Source: a virus. From it: DNA of 64,000 nt. A program made the translations under genes and the position numbers. Where the stretch lies: positions 1-64,000 of the IMG/VR virus record IMGVR_UViG_3300032282_004151. One strand, given 5' to 3'. The notes beneath the pieces were generated by a model. It was not told where the DNA came from and ran no database searches. It was given only the letters and a program-made list of their open reading frames with translations. Below, one piece after another: positions 13,116 to 20,425 of the stretch. Positions within the stretch are counted from its first letter, which is position 1. Every line of letters begins with the position of its first letter.

Positions 13116-13274
13116 ATGAAAAAGTACAAGGTTACGTTCATTGATGAAATTGATGCAGAGAATGAAGATGATGCTTATGCCATCATTCTCAATTATCTTA
13201 CCAAATGCGTTCAGTATGAAGATGTTACGGCATTCGAATTCAAGGAGATCAAGAAAAAGAAGAAGCGCGCTTGA
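13116..13274 (+). CDS. hypothetical protein, 52 aa
   Basis: MKKYKVTFIDEIDAENEDDAYAIILNYL..., ending with a basic run (KEIKKKKKRA). Small alpha/beta look (YKV-strand, DAENEDDAYAII-helix), as in many phage 'KYKVT...AENEEEA' proteins. The TGA stop is part of the -35 box TTGACA of the helicase promoter. Confidence 0.6.
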   Translation: MKKYKVTFIDEIDAENEDDAYAIILNYLTKCVQYEDVTAFEFKEIKKKKKRA

Positions 13275-13299
13275 CATTCTAATAAAAGTCTAGCACGAT
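13271..13299 (+). promoter_or_regulatory. promoter of the helicase gene
   Basis: TTGACA, 17 bp, CACGAT (weak -10); ATG 13306. TGA of the preceding gene lies in the -35 box. Confidence 0.55.
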
Positions 13300-13305
13300 A
13301 CACGT

Positions 13306-14697
13306 ATGCAAATTGATACCACCGGTTTGCTTGAACCGCAATTCAAGCACGTGCAAACGCTCGTCGATAGCTTGTACCTCAACGGCCATGCCGTGGACAT
13401 GAGTGAGACTGGCACTGGCAAGACATATGCAGCTGCTGCGGTCATTCGCGAGATGAACCGTCCGTTTGTTATCATCTGCCCCAAGAGTGTCATTCATCAG
13501 TGGGAGAAGGTTCTGAATGCTTTCAAGCTGAAGGCGGTCACTGTGATCAACTATGAACTGATTGGTCGCGGCAATACCAAGTATATGAAGTGGAAGAAGC
13601 TTCCCGATCCTGTGCAGCCTTATCAGGAGAATGCTACTCGTGAACTTCCGCAGTTCAAGTTTGACCCCAACACTCTTGTGGTCGTTGACGAGGGTCACAA
13701 GTGCAAAGGCACTGACACCAGCAACAGTTGGATGCTTGTTGCCCTTAAGCTTCAAGGCTACAAGGTGCTGGTCTCGTCCGCCACCGTTGCGACTTCTCCG
13801 CTTGAGATGAAGGCGTTTGGCTTCATGACGAACCTTCATGCCTTGTACAACTTCCGCGACTTTTGCCGAGTGCACGGCGCGGAACTGCTTGCGCGTTATG
13901 GTGCCATGACTTTCAACTTGAGCAACCCTCAAGCCAAGGAGTCTATGCTGCGACTCAATGAGTATCTGTTCGAAACTACCAAGTGCGCAAGCCGCATGAA
14001 GGTGGAGGATTTTGGCAAGCAGTTTCCCGAGAGCCACATTGTGGCGGAGGCTTATGACCTTGGCAGCAACGAGAGCAAGATCCAAGCCGTCTATGACGAC
14101 ATGGAGACTGAACTGGCCAAGCTTGAGGAGAAGGCGGAGAACTACAGTGAGCACATCTTTGCCGTCATGATGGAGGCTCGTCGCAAGGCGGAGCTTTGCA
14201 AGGTTCCCTTGTTCGTTGACATGGTCGAAGATCTGTTTGACGAGGGCAAGAGCGTTGTGCTGTTCCTCAACTTCACTGACAGCGTTGAGGCTGTTGTGAA
14301 GCGATTGGACAAGATGGCCAAGTTCAAGGACCAGATTGGCTACATTGTGGGCGGTCAGGCTGACAAGCAGCGCATTGCAGATATCGAAGCATTCCAAGCT
14401 GACAAGAAGCGAGTGATGGTCGTCAATATTGCGGCGGGCGGCACTGGCGTCAGCCTTCACGATTTGAACGGCAACTTTCCTCGCGCCAGCATCGTCAGCC
14501 CCAATTGGAGTGCCTTCAATATGCGCCAAGCCTTGGGCCGTGTTTGGCGTCTTGAGGGCAAGACGAAGAGCTACCAGCACATCGTCTACGCTGCCAAGTG
14601 CATCGAGGAGAATATCTGTCACCGCGTGCAGCACAAGCTGGCATGCCTTGACACGCTCAACGACGGTGACCTTGCCGAGAGTTTGACCCTCGTCTAA
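13306..14697 (+). CDS. SNF2/DEAH-type helicase (superfamily 2)
   Basis: 463 residues, ATP-driven nucleic-acid translocase or helicase. Motif I is ETGTGKT (residues about 34-40), motif Ia ICPKSVIHQW, motif II VVDEGHK (DEGH, about 127-133), motif III SSATVATSP (about 153-161). The second RecA lobe has VVLFLNFTDSVEAV (IV), INIAAGGTGVSLHD-like (V) and QALGRVWRLEG (VI, arginine finger). The short form without insertions is common in phages, where such enzymes act in replication or recombination. GC-rich codon use like the rest of the early block. Followed by a strong terminator. Confidence 0.88.
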   Translation: MQIDTTGLLEPQFKHVQTLVDSLYLNGHAVDMSETGTGKTYAAAAVIREMNRPFVIICPKSVIHQWEKVLNAFKLKAVTVINYELIGRGNTKYMKWKKLPDPVQPYQENATRELPQFKFDPNTLVVVDEGHKCKGTDTSNSWMLVALKLQGYKVLVSSATVATSPLEMKAFGFMTNLHALYNFRDFCRVHGAELLARYGAMTFNLSNPQAKESMLRLNEYLFETTKCASRMKVEDFGKQFPESHIVAEAYDLGSNESKIQAVYDDMETELAKLEEKAENYSEHIFAVMMEARRKAELCKVPLFVDMVEDLFDEGKSVVLFLNFTDSVEAVVKRLDKMAKFKDQIGYIVGGQADKQRIADIEAFQADKKRVMVVNIAAGGTGVSLHDLNGNFPRASIVSPNWSAFNMRQALGRVWRLEGKTKSYQHIVYAAKCIEENICHRVQHKLACLDTLNDGDLAESLTLV

Positions 14698-14708
14698 CGA
14701 GGGTTGGG

Positions 14709-14752
14709 GAGGTGGTGGAATGAGTGGTATCTTCCACCACCTCTCTTTTTTT
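14709..14752 (+). terminator. Rho-independent terminator after helicase
   Basis: 12-bp stem GAGGTGGTGGAA / TTCCACCACCTC with an 11-base loop, then TCTTTTTTT. Confidence 0.88.
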
Positions 14753-14753
14753 C

Positions 14754-14781
14754 TCGACTTTCTTTAATCTGCTGTCATGCT
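14754..14781 (+). promoter_or_regulatory. leaderless-type promoter
   Basis: TCGACT, 16 bp, CATGCT; ATG 14789 follows 7 nt later. Confidence 0.7.
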
Positions 14782-14788
14782 TCTGGGT

Positions 14789-15007
14789 ATGACGCTTCAA
14801 GAAATCAAGGACGCCATCGACGACGGCAAGACGGTCTATTGGTCCAATGAGCGCTACGTGGTCATCAAAGACCCGCTCCGCGACGGCACGTTCCAATACC
14901 TCATCGGCTGCGACCACGGTTCGCCTCGTGCGAACTACATCGGGCTGGTTTGGGCGGATGGCGTGACGGTCAATGGTCGCCCCGAGCAGTTCTTCGTCGG
15001 CAAGTGA
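14789..15007 (+). CDS. small conserved phage protein, 72 aa
   Basis: MTLQEIKDAIDDGKTVYWSN... then VVIKD...YLIGCDHG, ending VTVNGRPEQFFVGK. The MTLxEIKxAIDxGKTVYW start is shared by many small phage proteins of unknown role. ATG 14789 fits both the family start and the promoter; an in-frame ATG at 14777 overlaps the -10 box. Confidence 0.68.
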   Translation: MTLQEIKDAIDDGKTVYWSNERYVVIKDPLRDGTFQYLIGCDHGSPRANYIGLVWADGVTVNGRPEQFFVGK

Positions 15008-15015
15008 GTTTTTGC

Positions 15016-15044
15016 TCGACTTTCTTTAATTTATCCACCATACT
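15016..15044 (+). promoter_or_regulatory. leaderless-type promoter
   Basis: TCGACT, 17 bp, CATACT; ATG 15054 follows 9 nt later. Confidence 0.78.
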
Positions 15045-15053
15045 GATTGCACG

Positions 15054-15230
15054 ATGAAAACCTATCGCATCTACACTCCTTGGAACAGCATTGTGATTGA
15101 GGCCAAGAACGAGAAGCAGGCCAAGATTGACGCAGTTAAGCAACTGCTGTATGAGATTGAAAGTGACGCCGGAGCCAGTTTGGACGTTGAAGAAATCGAG
15201 AAAGACAGTTTGACCGACTCTTTGGTCTAG
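15054..15230 (+). CDS. small hypothetical protein, 58 aa
   Basis: MKTYRIYTPWNSIVIEAKNEKQAKIDAVKQ..., a strand-helix pattern like the 'KYRVT..A.N..EA..A' phage mini-proteins, with an acidic end. No function known. The next gene starts nine bases after its stop and has no convincing promoter, so the two are probably co-transcribed. Confidence 0.62.
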   Translation: MKTYRIYTPWNSIVIEAKNEKQAKIDAVKQLLYEIESDAGASLDVEEIEKDSLTDSLV

Positions 15231-15239
15231 TCTTGACTT

Positions 15240-15629
15240 ATGCAATTCAACACGATCAAAATACGGTACAACGACGGTACTTTTAAGACAGAGTACAATA
15301 ACGTCGAGTCTAAACTCAAGGCGGTTAGCGAGGTTTTGGAAATTGTCTTTGCCAATTGGAACAATGGTTCTGGCAGCGAGTGCCCTGAGTTTCTTGCCAG
15401 CAAGGTTCGCAGCCTATCCGTAGGCGATTATGTGGCAGTGGATGGTCAATGGCATCGCTGCGAGGGCATTGGTTGGAGCGAGGTGAGCAAGGACGATGTG
15501 GCGAAGTGGTTCTTCACCTTGTCAGAGGTTCGCAGCAAGCGGTCCTCTGGAGCCACTGAGGAGGAGGAGATCATGGCGCGATGGCGCGACCGTCGTCGTA
15601 CCGAAGAACTTCTCGGAATTTTTTCTTGA
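15240..15629 (+). CDS. hypothetical protein, 129 aa
   Basis: MQFNTIKIRYNDGTFKTEYNN..., a helical region, then a beta-rich SVGDYVAVDGQWHRCEGIGW and a basic acidic-alternating tail (EEEEIMARWRDRRRTEELLG). No family recognised. A TTGACT sits directly before the ATG but has no -10 partner. Confidence 0.6.
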   Translation: MQFNTIKIRYNDGTFKTEYNNVESKLKAVSEVLEIVFANWNNGSGSECPEFLASKVRSLSVGDYVAVDGQWHRCEGIGWSEVSKDDVAKWFFTLSEVRSKRSSGATEEEEIMARWRDRRRTEELLGIFS

Positions 15630-15632
15630 GGC

Positions 15633-15660
15633 TTGACTTTCTTTAATCCATCATCATACT
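15633..15660 (+). promoter_or_regulatory. leaderless-type promoter
   Basis: TTGACT, 16 bp, CATACT; ATG 15671 follows 10 nt later. Confidence 0.8.
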
Positions 15661-15670
15661 TTCATTCATT

Positions 15671-15838
15671 ATGGATCACATCGACTTCATCATCGGCGTT
15701 GAAAACGGCACTCTGAGCAACGAGGAGTTTCATGACAATGTGCAGGCGTTCGTTGACTCTGGTGTGTGGCGGAACCTTCAGGGTTCTTGGCAGAGGGCGG
15801 TGCAGATTTGGGTTGAGGCTGGCTACGCCACTCTTTGA
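15671..15838 (+). CDS. small conserved phage protein, 55 aa
   Basis: MDHIDFIIGVENGTLSNEEF...FVDSGVWRNLQGSWQRAV...EAGYATL. The pattern (E.G.L..EEF...Q.LIDSG..W.LQGS..R....LI..G) is a very common short phage/plasmid family of unknown function. Complete length. Confidence 0.72.
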   Translation: MDHIDFIIGVENGTLSNEEFHDNVQAFVDSGVWRNLQGSWQRAVQIWVEAGYATL

Positions 15839-15847
15839 TCAGGAGGC

Positions 15848-15875
15848 TTGACTTTTTTTATTCCTCTGCCATACT
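15848..15875 (+). promoter_or_regulatory. leaderless-type promoter
   Basis: TTGACT, 16 bp, CATACT; ATG 15885 follows 9 nt later. Confidence 0.8.
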
Positions 15876-15884
15876 GATACCACG

Positions 15885-16133
15885 ATGAAAAACCAGCACG
15901 CTATCACCCTCAAGAAGTCTGCTGACAAGTACATTGCTTGGCACAGCAACGCCTTCAAGGACGACCCCGAAATGACTGAAGGAGGCAAGAAGGACTACGA
16001 CGATCTCATCAGCATCGCTGGTATGATCGAGAATGGTGAGGACAAGAAGAAGATTGGAATGACTATGTGGAAGCTTGACACGGCTGTTCGCGACATTATT
16101 CCTGACAATGTCTATTACGCCTTCACTCGCTAA
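15885..16133 (+). CDS. hypothetical protein, 82 aa
   Basis: MKNQHAITLKKSADKYIAW...; helical, with DYDDLISIAGMIENGEDKKKIGMTMWKLDTAVRD in the middle and end. The aromatic/Asp pattern resembles short phage helical-bundle proteins; no function known. Confidence 0.62.
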   Translation: MKNQHAITLKKSADKYIAWHSNAFKDDPEMTEGGKKDYDDLISIAGMIENGEDKKKIGMTMWKLDTAVRDIIPDNVYYAFTR

Positions 16134-16137
16134 TAGC

Positions 16138-16165
16138 TTGACTTTTTATTAACCATCATCATTCT
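16138..16165 (+). promoter_or_regulatory. leaderless-type promoter
   Basis: TTGACT, 16 bp, CATTCT; ATG 16173 follows 7 nt later. Confidence 0.78.
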
Positions 16166-16172
16166 ATCTTAC

Positions 16173-16550
16173 ATGGGCGTTTACATCTACGGAATCAAGT
16201 CTCCCAAGCACGTTGCCACGGTTGAATTGGACAACGGCAACGTCTGCACGGTGGCGAAGTATGCTTACGCTTACAAGCCGCTGTATTCCTTTTTCAACAA
16301 GGAGCCGAAGTGGCAGACGCTCGCCAAGGCTCGCCTTACTCGAATGGACAATATCTGGAAGAAGTTCATCTCCGATGGTGGCAAGTATCCGCAGGGCGGC
16401 GTCATGGTTCATGGCGAAGGCAACGACAAGATCGAGATCGGTTCCAACGTGATGACTTGGCCACAGATTTCTTCTGTGCCGATTGCCATCGAAGATTGCA
16501 CTTGCAACAAGGCATCGTTCATCGGCAAGATTGTGCGAGTGATTTCTTGA
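16173..16550 (+). CDS. hypothetical protein, 125 aa
   Basis: MGVYIYGIKSPKHVATVELDNGNVC..., with a basic middle (KARLTRMDNIWKKFI) and a beta-rich end (IAIEDCTCNKASFIGKIVRVIS). No recognised domain. Its TGA stop is inside the next promoter's TTGACT. Confidence 0.62.
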   Translation: MGVYIYGIKSPKHVATVELDNGNVCTVAKYAYAYKPLYSFFNKEPKWQTLAKARLTRMDNIWKKFISDGGKYPQGGVMVHGEGNDKIEIGSNVMTWPQISSVPIAIEDCTCNKASFIGKIVRVIS

Positions 16551-16574
16551 CTTTCATAAAAAAACTGCTACTCT
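16547..16574 (+). promoter_or_regulatory. leaderless-type promoter
   Basis: TTGACT, 16 bp, TACTCT; ATG 16585 follows 10 nt later. -35 box contains the stop of the preceding gene. Confidence 0.75.
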
Positions 16575-16584
16575 TCTAAACACT

Positions 16585-17097
16585 ATGGGATACCACACTG
16601 ATTTCCGAGGCAAGTTCGATCTGAACAAGCCCCTTTCTCCTGCTCACAAGGCTTATCTCCTGAAGTTCAGCGAGACGCGCCGCATGAAGCGCAAGCAGAC
16701 CGTTGCGGCGAAGAAGCTAGACCCTATCCGAGTTGCGGCGGGACTTCCTATTGGCAAGCAAGGTGCTTATTTCGTCAATGGCGCTGGCTTTTGCGGTCAG
16801 GACAGCGATGATAGCGTCGTCAACAGCAACACCCCTCCCGAGGGTCAGCCGAGCCTATGGTGCCAATGGGTACCGAACGAGGACGGCACTGCCATTGAAT
16901 GGGACGGTGGCGAGAAGTTCTATGAGTATGTGGATTGGATTGAGTATCTCATCAAGAACTTCCTAGAGCCGTGGGGTTATGTTCTCAATGGCGAAGTGGA
17001 ATGGAATGGAGAAGATCGTGATGACATTGGTATGATTGCCATTGACAGCAACGAAGTGAAGGTCAAGAATGGTCGAGTTGTTTACGAGGAGGTTTAA
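16585..17097 (+). CDS. conserved phage protein (MGYxTDFxGxFxLNKPL family)
   Basis: 170 residues. MGYHTDFRGKFDLNKPLSP, then AYLLKFSETRRMKRK, and later PSLWCQWVPNEDGTAIEWDGGEKFYEYVDWIEYLI. This is a widespread phage and bacterial hypothetical family with a full-length pattern (GY.T.F.G.F.ldkPL...FS.TRRMKR...PSLWCQW). The function has not been worked out to my knowledge. The downstream gene follows after three bases without a promoter of its own. Confidence 0.78.
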   Translation: MGYHTDFRGKFDLNKPLSPAHKAYLLKFSETRRMKRKQTVAAKKLDPIRVAAGLPIGKQGAYFVNGAGFCGQDSDDSVVNSNTPPEGQPSLWCQWVPNEDGTAIEWDGGEKFYEYVDWIEYLIKNFLEPWGYVLNGEVEWNGEDRDDIGMIAIDSNEVKVKNGRVVYEEV

Positions 17098-17100
17098 TAA

Positions 17101-17373
17101 ATGGAAAACTCAGACATTGTAAAAATCCTTATCATTGACAGCGCTCAGATGCCTATTCATACTGAGAAGTATGAGTTTGCTTCAAGTGAGGCTGATAAGA
17201 TCAAGGACACCATCCTATCTTCACTGAACCGACTTGGTAAGGCAACGCATGCGCTCATCAGGTTCAAGAACGAGTATTGGGTTGCTGACCATACTGCACA
17301 AGGCAAGCTTCAGTCTGAAACATATTATCGGCACAAGGTCAAGTATCATCCCTACATGAAAGAATTGGTTTGA
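17101..17373 (+). CDS. hypothetical protein, 90 aa
   Basis: MENSDIVKILIIDSAQMPIHTEKYEF..., alpha/beta pattern, no recognised domain. Co-transcribed with the gene before (3-bp gap). Stop TGA is part of the next -35 box TTGACA. Confidence 0.6.
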   Translation: MENSDIVKILIIDSAQMPIHTEKYEFASSEADKIKDTILSSLNRLGKATHALIRFKNEYWVADHTAQGKLQSETYYRHKVKYHPYMKELV

Positions 17374-17398
17374 CATTTTAAAAAAAGTAGTCCAAGAT
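17370..17398 (+). promoter_or_regulatory. leaderless-type promoter
   Basis: TTGACA, 17 bp, CAAGAT; ATG 17408 follows 9 nt later. -35 box contains the preceding stop. Confidence 0.7.
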
Positions 17399-17407
17399 AC
17401 TAGAACG

Positions 17408-17638
17408 ATGAAAATCTATCACCTACACATCAAGGACAATGACGCTGCGGAATATGATACCCACTTTCATTTCACGCACGCTACCAAGGATGGTTCAGAT
17501 TTGTGGGGAGATTACAACAGCGCGTATGCTTTTGTGATTGACAATCTGAACGATTGGGATATAAATGATGTCATTACAAAGCTGAAAGAGAGTGGTTGGA
17601 CCGAAGTTGAAGTTGAGAAAGTGGAAGTGGAGTATTAA
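17408..17638 (+). CDS. hypothetical protein, 76 aa
   Basis: MKIYHLHIKDNDAAEYDTHFHF..., His/aromatic-rich N-terminus, then NLNDWDINDVITKLKESGWTEVEVEKVEVEY. A strand-helix-strand layout like small phage regulators, but no family is recognised. Confidence 0.6.
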   Translation: MKIYHLHIKDNDAAEYDTHFHFTHATKDGSDLWGDYNSAYAFVIDNLNDWDINDVITKLKESGWTEVEVEKVEVEY

Positions 17639-17921
17639 AAAAAGTTAAGAAAGTTGAAGTTTTTCGTTGACATTTGGATATATATCAGTAAGATGATGGG
17701 CGTTCTTTAAATAACATAGTTGGAAAGCATCCCTTCGATGAACCTGTGGTGCGCTCTTCGCGCCGCCAGAATAATACAAGCGACGATAAAAAAACAGAAG
17801 CAAGTAAAGTAATGGTGGATAGGATAGGGTGAGGAAACAAAGCAGACAAAAGAAATACCGCTTGAATAAATCACAGGCTGTGGATGAATGGAAAATCAAT
17901 CATATTGACAAATAATTTTAC
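17639..17921 (+). other. intergenic region / long leader before a tRNA gene
   Basis: No convincing protein gene. A promoter (17667-17694) opens it and a short GCGC-TCTTC-GCGC hairpin lies near 17750. A 24-codon frame starts near 17739 (MNLWCALRAARII...) but has nothing to support it. The region probably belongs to the precursor of the tRNA at 17922. Confidence 0.4.
17667..17694 (+). promoter_or_regulatory. sigma70-like promoter upstream of tRNA
   Basis: TTGACA, 16 bp, TAAGAT; no start codon at leaderless distance; tRNA begins 228 nt later. Confidence 0.55.
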
Positions 17922-17996
17922 GGCAGGCTAGAGTATGTGGTAACTCGTCACGCTCATAATGTGAAGCATCGGATTCAAACGCCGGGCCTGCTCCCA
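17922..17996 (+). tRNA. tRNA with CAT anticodon (Met or Ile2)
   Basis: Acceptor GGCAGGC/GCCTGCT (G-T at the first pair), T8 A9, D-stem GAGT/ACTC with GG in the loop, anticodon stem TCACG/TGTGA with loop CTCATAA, T-arm loop TTCAAAC with one mismatched stem pair, and encoded CCA. No run of three G-C pairs in the anticodon stem, so not an initiator. Met and lysidine-modified Ile cannot be told apart here. Confidence 0.8.
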
Positions 17997-18006
17997 ATTT
18001 CTTTTT

Positions 18007-18126
18007 ATGTCACAAGAAATACAAAAGTCAGAATTGGTAGTTTTGGTGGATAAAGCGATACAAAGCAACAAGGAGATCAGAGAGCTTCTTGTTCAATTGA
18101 TGGACGAGATCAAGAAACAACCTTGA
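18007..18126 (+). CDS. small helical protein, 39 aa
   Basis: MSQEIQKSELVVLVDKAIQ...: one continuous amphipathic helix likely (coiled-coil spacing of Leu/Ile). It follows the tRNA by ten bases. Stop TGA is inside the following TTGACA box. Too short for a family call. Confidence 0.5.
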   Translation: MSQEIQKSELVVLVDKAIQSNKEIRELLVQLMDEIKKQP

Positions 18127-18150
18127 CATTTAAAAAAAGTCTGCTAGACT
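18123..18150 (+). promoter_or_regulatory. leaderless-type promoter
   Basis: TTGACA, 16 bp, TAGACT; ATG 18160 follows 9 nt later. The downstream GATTGCACG is also seen in RNA element A. Confidence 0.8.
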
Positions 18151-18159
18151 GATTGCACG

Positions 18160-18543
18160 ATGAAGAAAGACACGTTCTACGTCAACGAATACAATCTGCC
18201 CAGCATCATCCGCCACAATGTGCGGATTGATTGGGTTAATCTGAACGAGGGTTATGATGGGGACTATGACCCCGAGAACCCCGAGGATGTGAACCTACTG
18301 CGGTTCGATGTGTTTCGCCACGAGGGTCCAGATTGGGCTGCTATCGAGGATGGCAGCTACTGCACGCAGGTTCCTTCCAAGACTGACCATGCCACTCTCA
18401 GTCGTATTCTGAGCAGCTTCATGGATTATATCTATGACGATGTGTCCTCTCACGGCAAGGCCAAGCGTCTGTGCGAAAGTTTGAGTTGGACCAGCCCAGA
18501 TGGCAACATTATGATCAATTCGATGGACAACATTTTTTCCTAA
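18160..18543 (+). CDS. conserved phage hypothetical protein, 127 aa
   Basis: MKKDTFYVNEYNLP..., GYDGDYDPENPEDVNLLRFDVF (residues about 37-58) and IEDGSYCTQVP. The GDYDPxDPEDxxLLRFD...SYCTxxP pattern recurs in phage hypotheticals. Function unknown. Confidence 0.66.
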   Translation: MKKDTFYVNEYNLPSIIRHNVRIDWVNLNEGYDGDYDPENPEDVNLLRFDVFRHEGPDWAAIEDGSYCTQVPSKTDHATLSRILSSFMDYIYDDVSSHGKAKRLCESLSWTSPDGNIMINSMDNIFS

Positions 18544-18546
18544 ACT

Positions 18547-18870
18547 ATGAGCAACAACACGACATATTCGGATAACTTCGTTGGCTTTGTTGCCAATGAC
18601 ATTGATGGCAATGATTTCATTGGCTTCTGCCGCGCCATGCTGCGCGGTACAGGCTTGGTTGTGCGTCCTTATGCACGCAATAGGAACCGCAAGCAGTTTT
18701 ACAAGAATGTCAAGACCAGTGCATTTTCCAAGCACAAGTATGCCTGTAATCTGCCGCTGAAGTATGCCACGCATTATGCCCTTTACATCCACAAGAGCAA
18801 GAACTTCAATGGGGACTATCTGTCCAAGCTTGAGCTTGCCAAGAGGGCTATCAGCAACATCGCTGTCTGA
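18547..18870 (+). CDS. basic hypothetical protein, 107 aa
   Basis: MSNNTTYSDNFVGFVANDIDGNDF..., then a Lys/Arg-rich half (RPYARNRNRKQFYKNVKT). Starts three bases after the preceding stop, in the same transcript. No domain recognised; charge suggests nucleic-acid contact. Confidence 0.58.
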   Translation: MSNNTTYSDNFVGFVANDIDGNDFIGFCRAMLRGTGLVVRPYARNRNRKQFYKNVKTSAFSKHKYACNLPLKYATHYALYIHKSKNFNGDYLSKLELAKRAISNIAV

Positions 18871-18879
18871 TTTTGGTCC

Positions 18880-18907
18880 TTGACTTTTTATATCTTGGTG
18901 TCATGAT
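18880..18907 (+). promoter_or_regulatory. leaderless-type promoter
   Basis: TTGACT, 16 bp, CATGAT; ATG 18917 follows 9 nt later. Confidence 0.75.
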
Positions 18908-18916
18908 GGTGGCACG

Positions 18917-19636
18917 ATGAACGAACAACTGCTCAACAAGCTCAAGAAGCTGCTGAACCTCTCAAAGTCTGCCAACGAGCATGAGGCTGATCTCGCCCTT
19001 CAGAAGGCGACGGCCCTTGCCACGGAGGCGGGTATTGACCTTGCCATTGTGCAGGCTCGTGGTGAGACGGAGGCGGAGAAGTTGGAGATGGTCGAGGAGA
19101 CTGCCTTTTCTGGCAAACGCCTTCCCTCCCTCCAAAAGTATGCCAGTTGGCTGCTCAACAAGCACTTCAATGTGACGGTCATCTATTCGGGTGGCCGTTA
19201 CTTTGGGCGCAGCGTCAACATCCTTGGCGACAAGAAGGACGTTGAGTTTGCCAAGTTCGTCAACGAGTTTGTGCAGGATGACTTTCAGCGCCGTTGGGAT
19301 TACTACAAGAAGACCAACAACCTCTCGGTGCGGATGAAGGCTACCTTCATGTACAACCTTTGGAGGGGCTTGGACACCAAGCTGGCTGACGCCAAGAAGG
19401 CGGCGGAAACTGCCAAGTTCGAGACTCTGCCCGTTGAGCAGCGCAAGGAGACGGAGGTGCGGTATGGGCTCGTGGTGTCGGACAAGAAGGCGGCGGTAAA
19501 GACTTTCGTCAACCAAAAGTATCCTCGCCTGTCAAACACAAAAACCACCATCACGAACTTTTCCAACTCGACAGTCGCCAAGGATGGGTATTCAATTGGG
19601 CAGTCGATCAACATCAGCCGCCCCATCTCGTGCTAA
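18917..19636 (+). CDS. DUF2786-domain phage protein, 239 aa
   Basis: The N-terminal LNKLKKLLNLSKSANEHEADLALQKATALATEAGID (read in shorter blocks, residues 5-40) matches the DUF2786 pattern (I.KLL.LA.S.N.hEA..Al.kA..Lm...gI). The remainder (KDVEFAKFVNEFVQDDFQRRW...SVRMKATFMYNLWRGL) matches the companion region commonly found after it in phage and plasmid proteins. Biochemical role unknown. The last seven bases overlap the next gene, which starts with GTG. Confidence 0.75.
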   Translation: MNEQLLNKLKKLLNLSKSANEHEADLALQKATALATEAGIDLAIVQARGETEAEKLEMVEETAFSGKRLPSLQKYASWLLNKHFNVTVIYSGGRYFGRSVNILGDKKDVEFAKFVNEFVQDDFQRRWDYYKKTNNLSVRMKATFMYNLWRGLDTKLADAKKAAETAKFETLPVEQRKETEVRYGLVVSDKKAAVKTFVNQKYPRLSNTKTTITNFSNSTVAKDGYSIGQSINISRPISC

Positions 19637-20115
19637 CCTATCGCCAATCCATCCGCCACTACCATCAACTGGGCGCATACAACTGTGGCCCAGTTGCCCT
19701 TTCCTGCCTCTTTGACGCCTCTTTGGAGACCCTTGAGACCCTCGTTGAGTGCCACAAGGACAAGGGAACCTACACCAGCAAGGTGGTTGAGGCAATGAAG
19801 GAGGAGGGGGTAGAGTGCAGCCACGTGAGCCTACAGGGCGACGGCAGCAACCATCTGTGGTGGCTTGAGCTTAACTCCTACCGCTTCCCCATCTACCTTG
19901 GTTGCCACTTCGTGGTGCAGGGCAAGAGGGGTCGCCCTAGCCATCGCCATCACGCTGTGCTGCTCGCCAATGGAATGATCTATGACGGCAACAGTCATCG
20001 CGAGGAGCCCATTGCCGCCATTGCTGAGAAGTTCAACAAGCAATTTGTGATCAAGGATGCAATCATCTTTCATCACGAACTGAAGAATTGGAAAGCTAAT
20101 TTGGAAGCCGCGTAG
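19630..20115 (+). CDS. C39-like cysteine peptidase domain protein, 161 aa
   Basis: The pattern HQLGAYNCGPVALSCLF (residues 12-28) has the Gln13/Cys19 arrangement of papain-fold C39 peptidases. SHRHHAVLLANGMIYDG (105-120) gives a catalytic His108 and Asp119. C39 domains cleave leader peptides; here there is no transporter part, so it may be a free protease or an inactive relative. Translation starts at GTG 19630 overlapping the DUF2786 gene, since no ATG fits; coupled translation is likely. Confidence 0.6.
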   Translation: MLTYRQSIRHYHQLGAYNCGPVALSCLFDASLETLETLVECHKDKGTYTSKVVEAMKEEGVECSHVSLQGDGSNHLWWLELNSYRFPIYLGCHFVVQGKRGRPSHRHHAVLLANGMIYDGNSHREEPIAAIAEKFNKQFVIKDAIIFHHELKNWKANLEAA

Positions 20116-20142
20116 AAAAATCAAAAATTATTTAAAAATTTA

Positions 20143-20170
20143 TTGACTTCATTGGGGGAAAGAATATTTA
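20143..20170 (+). promoter_or_regulatory. sigma70-like promoter
   Basis: TTGACT, 16 bp, TATTTA. The -10 box overlaps an ATG at 20170, so the next in-frame ATG (20191) is the likely start. Confidence 0.55.
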
Positions 20171-20190
20171 TGAATGATTCCTTTCCTCCA

Positions 20191-20316
20191 ATGAAACTTC
20201 TCTCTTTTAACGGCAAAGTTTTCAAGGTAAATCACCCAAATCTTCCTGTCCCACTTCCGACGCAACCATTGTTGCCACCGAAGTTGATCACAGAGAAAAA
20301 GGTGAAAAAGCCTTGA
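20191..20316 (+). CDS. Pro-rich small protein, 41 aa
   Basis: MKLLSFNGKVFKVNHPNLPV... followed by PLPTQPLLPPKLITEKKVKKP. The frame opens at 20170 but that ATG lies in the -10 box. Poly-Pro stretch may mediate protein binding. Stop TGA is inside another TTGACT (20313), which lacks a good -10. Confidence 0.45.
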   Translation: MKLLSFNGKVFKVNHPNLPVPLPTQPLLPPKLITEKKVKKP

Positions 20317-20356
20317 CTTTATTTTACAAAAAATGTCGAGTCCCATATATTTCTAG

Positions 20357-20384
20357 TTGACTTTCATAAAAAGTCGGGTAGGAT
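20357..20384 (+). promoter_or_regulatory. sigma70-like promoter with leader
   Basis: TTGACT, 16 bp, TAGGAT; ATG 20426 is about 40 nt downstream, an exception to the leaderless rule. Confidence 0.7.
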
Positions 20385-20425
20385 GTACGGGTAATCAACC
20401 AGAAAACCTCTAACTAAAAAATAAA

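Noticed and set aside
13279-14634. 451-codon open frame on the minus strand
   Set aside because: Antisense to the SNF2-type helicase, whose motifs are complete on the + strand; the long antisense frame follows from GC-rich codon bias.
15233-15262. TTGACT just before ATG 15240 as a promoter
   Set aside because: It lies next to the ATG, so transcription would begin inside the gene, and no -10 box is present.
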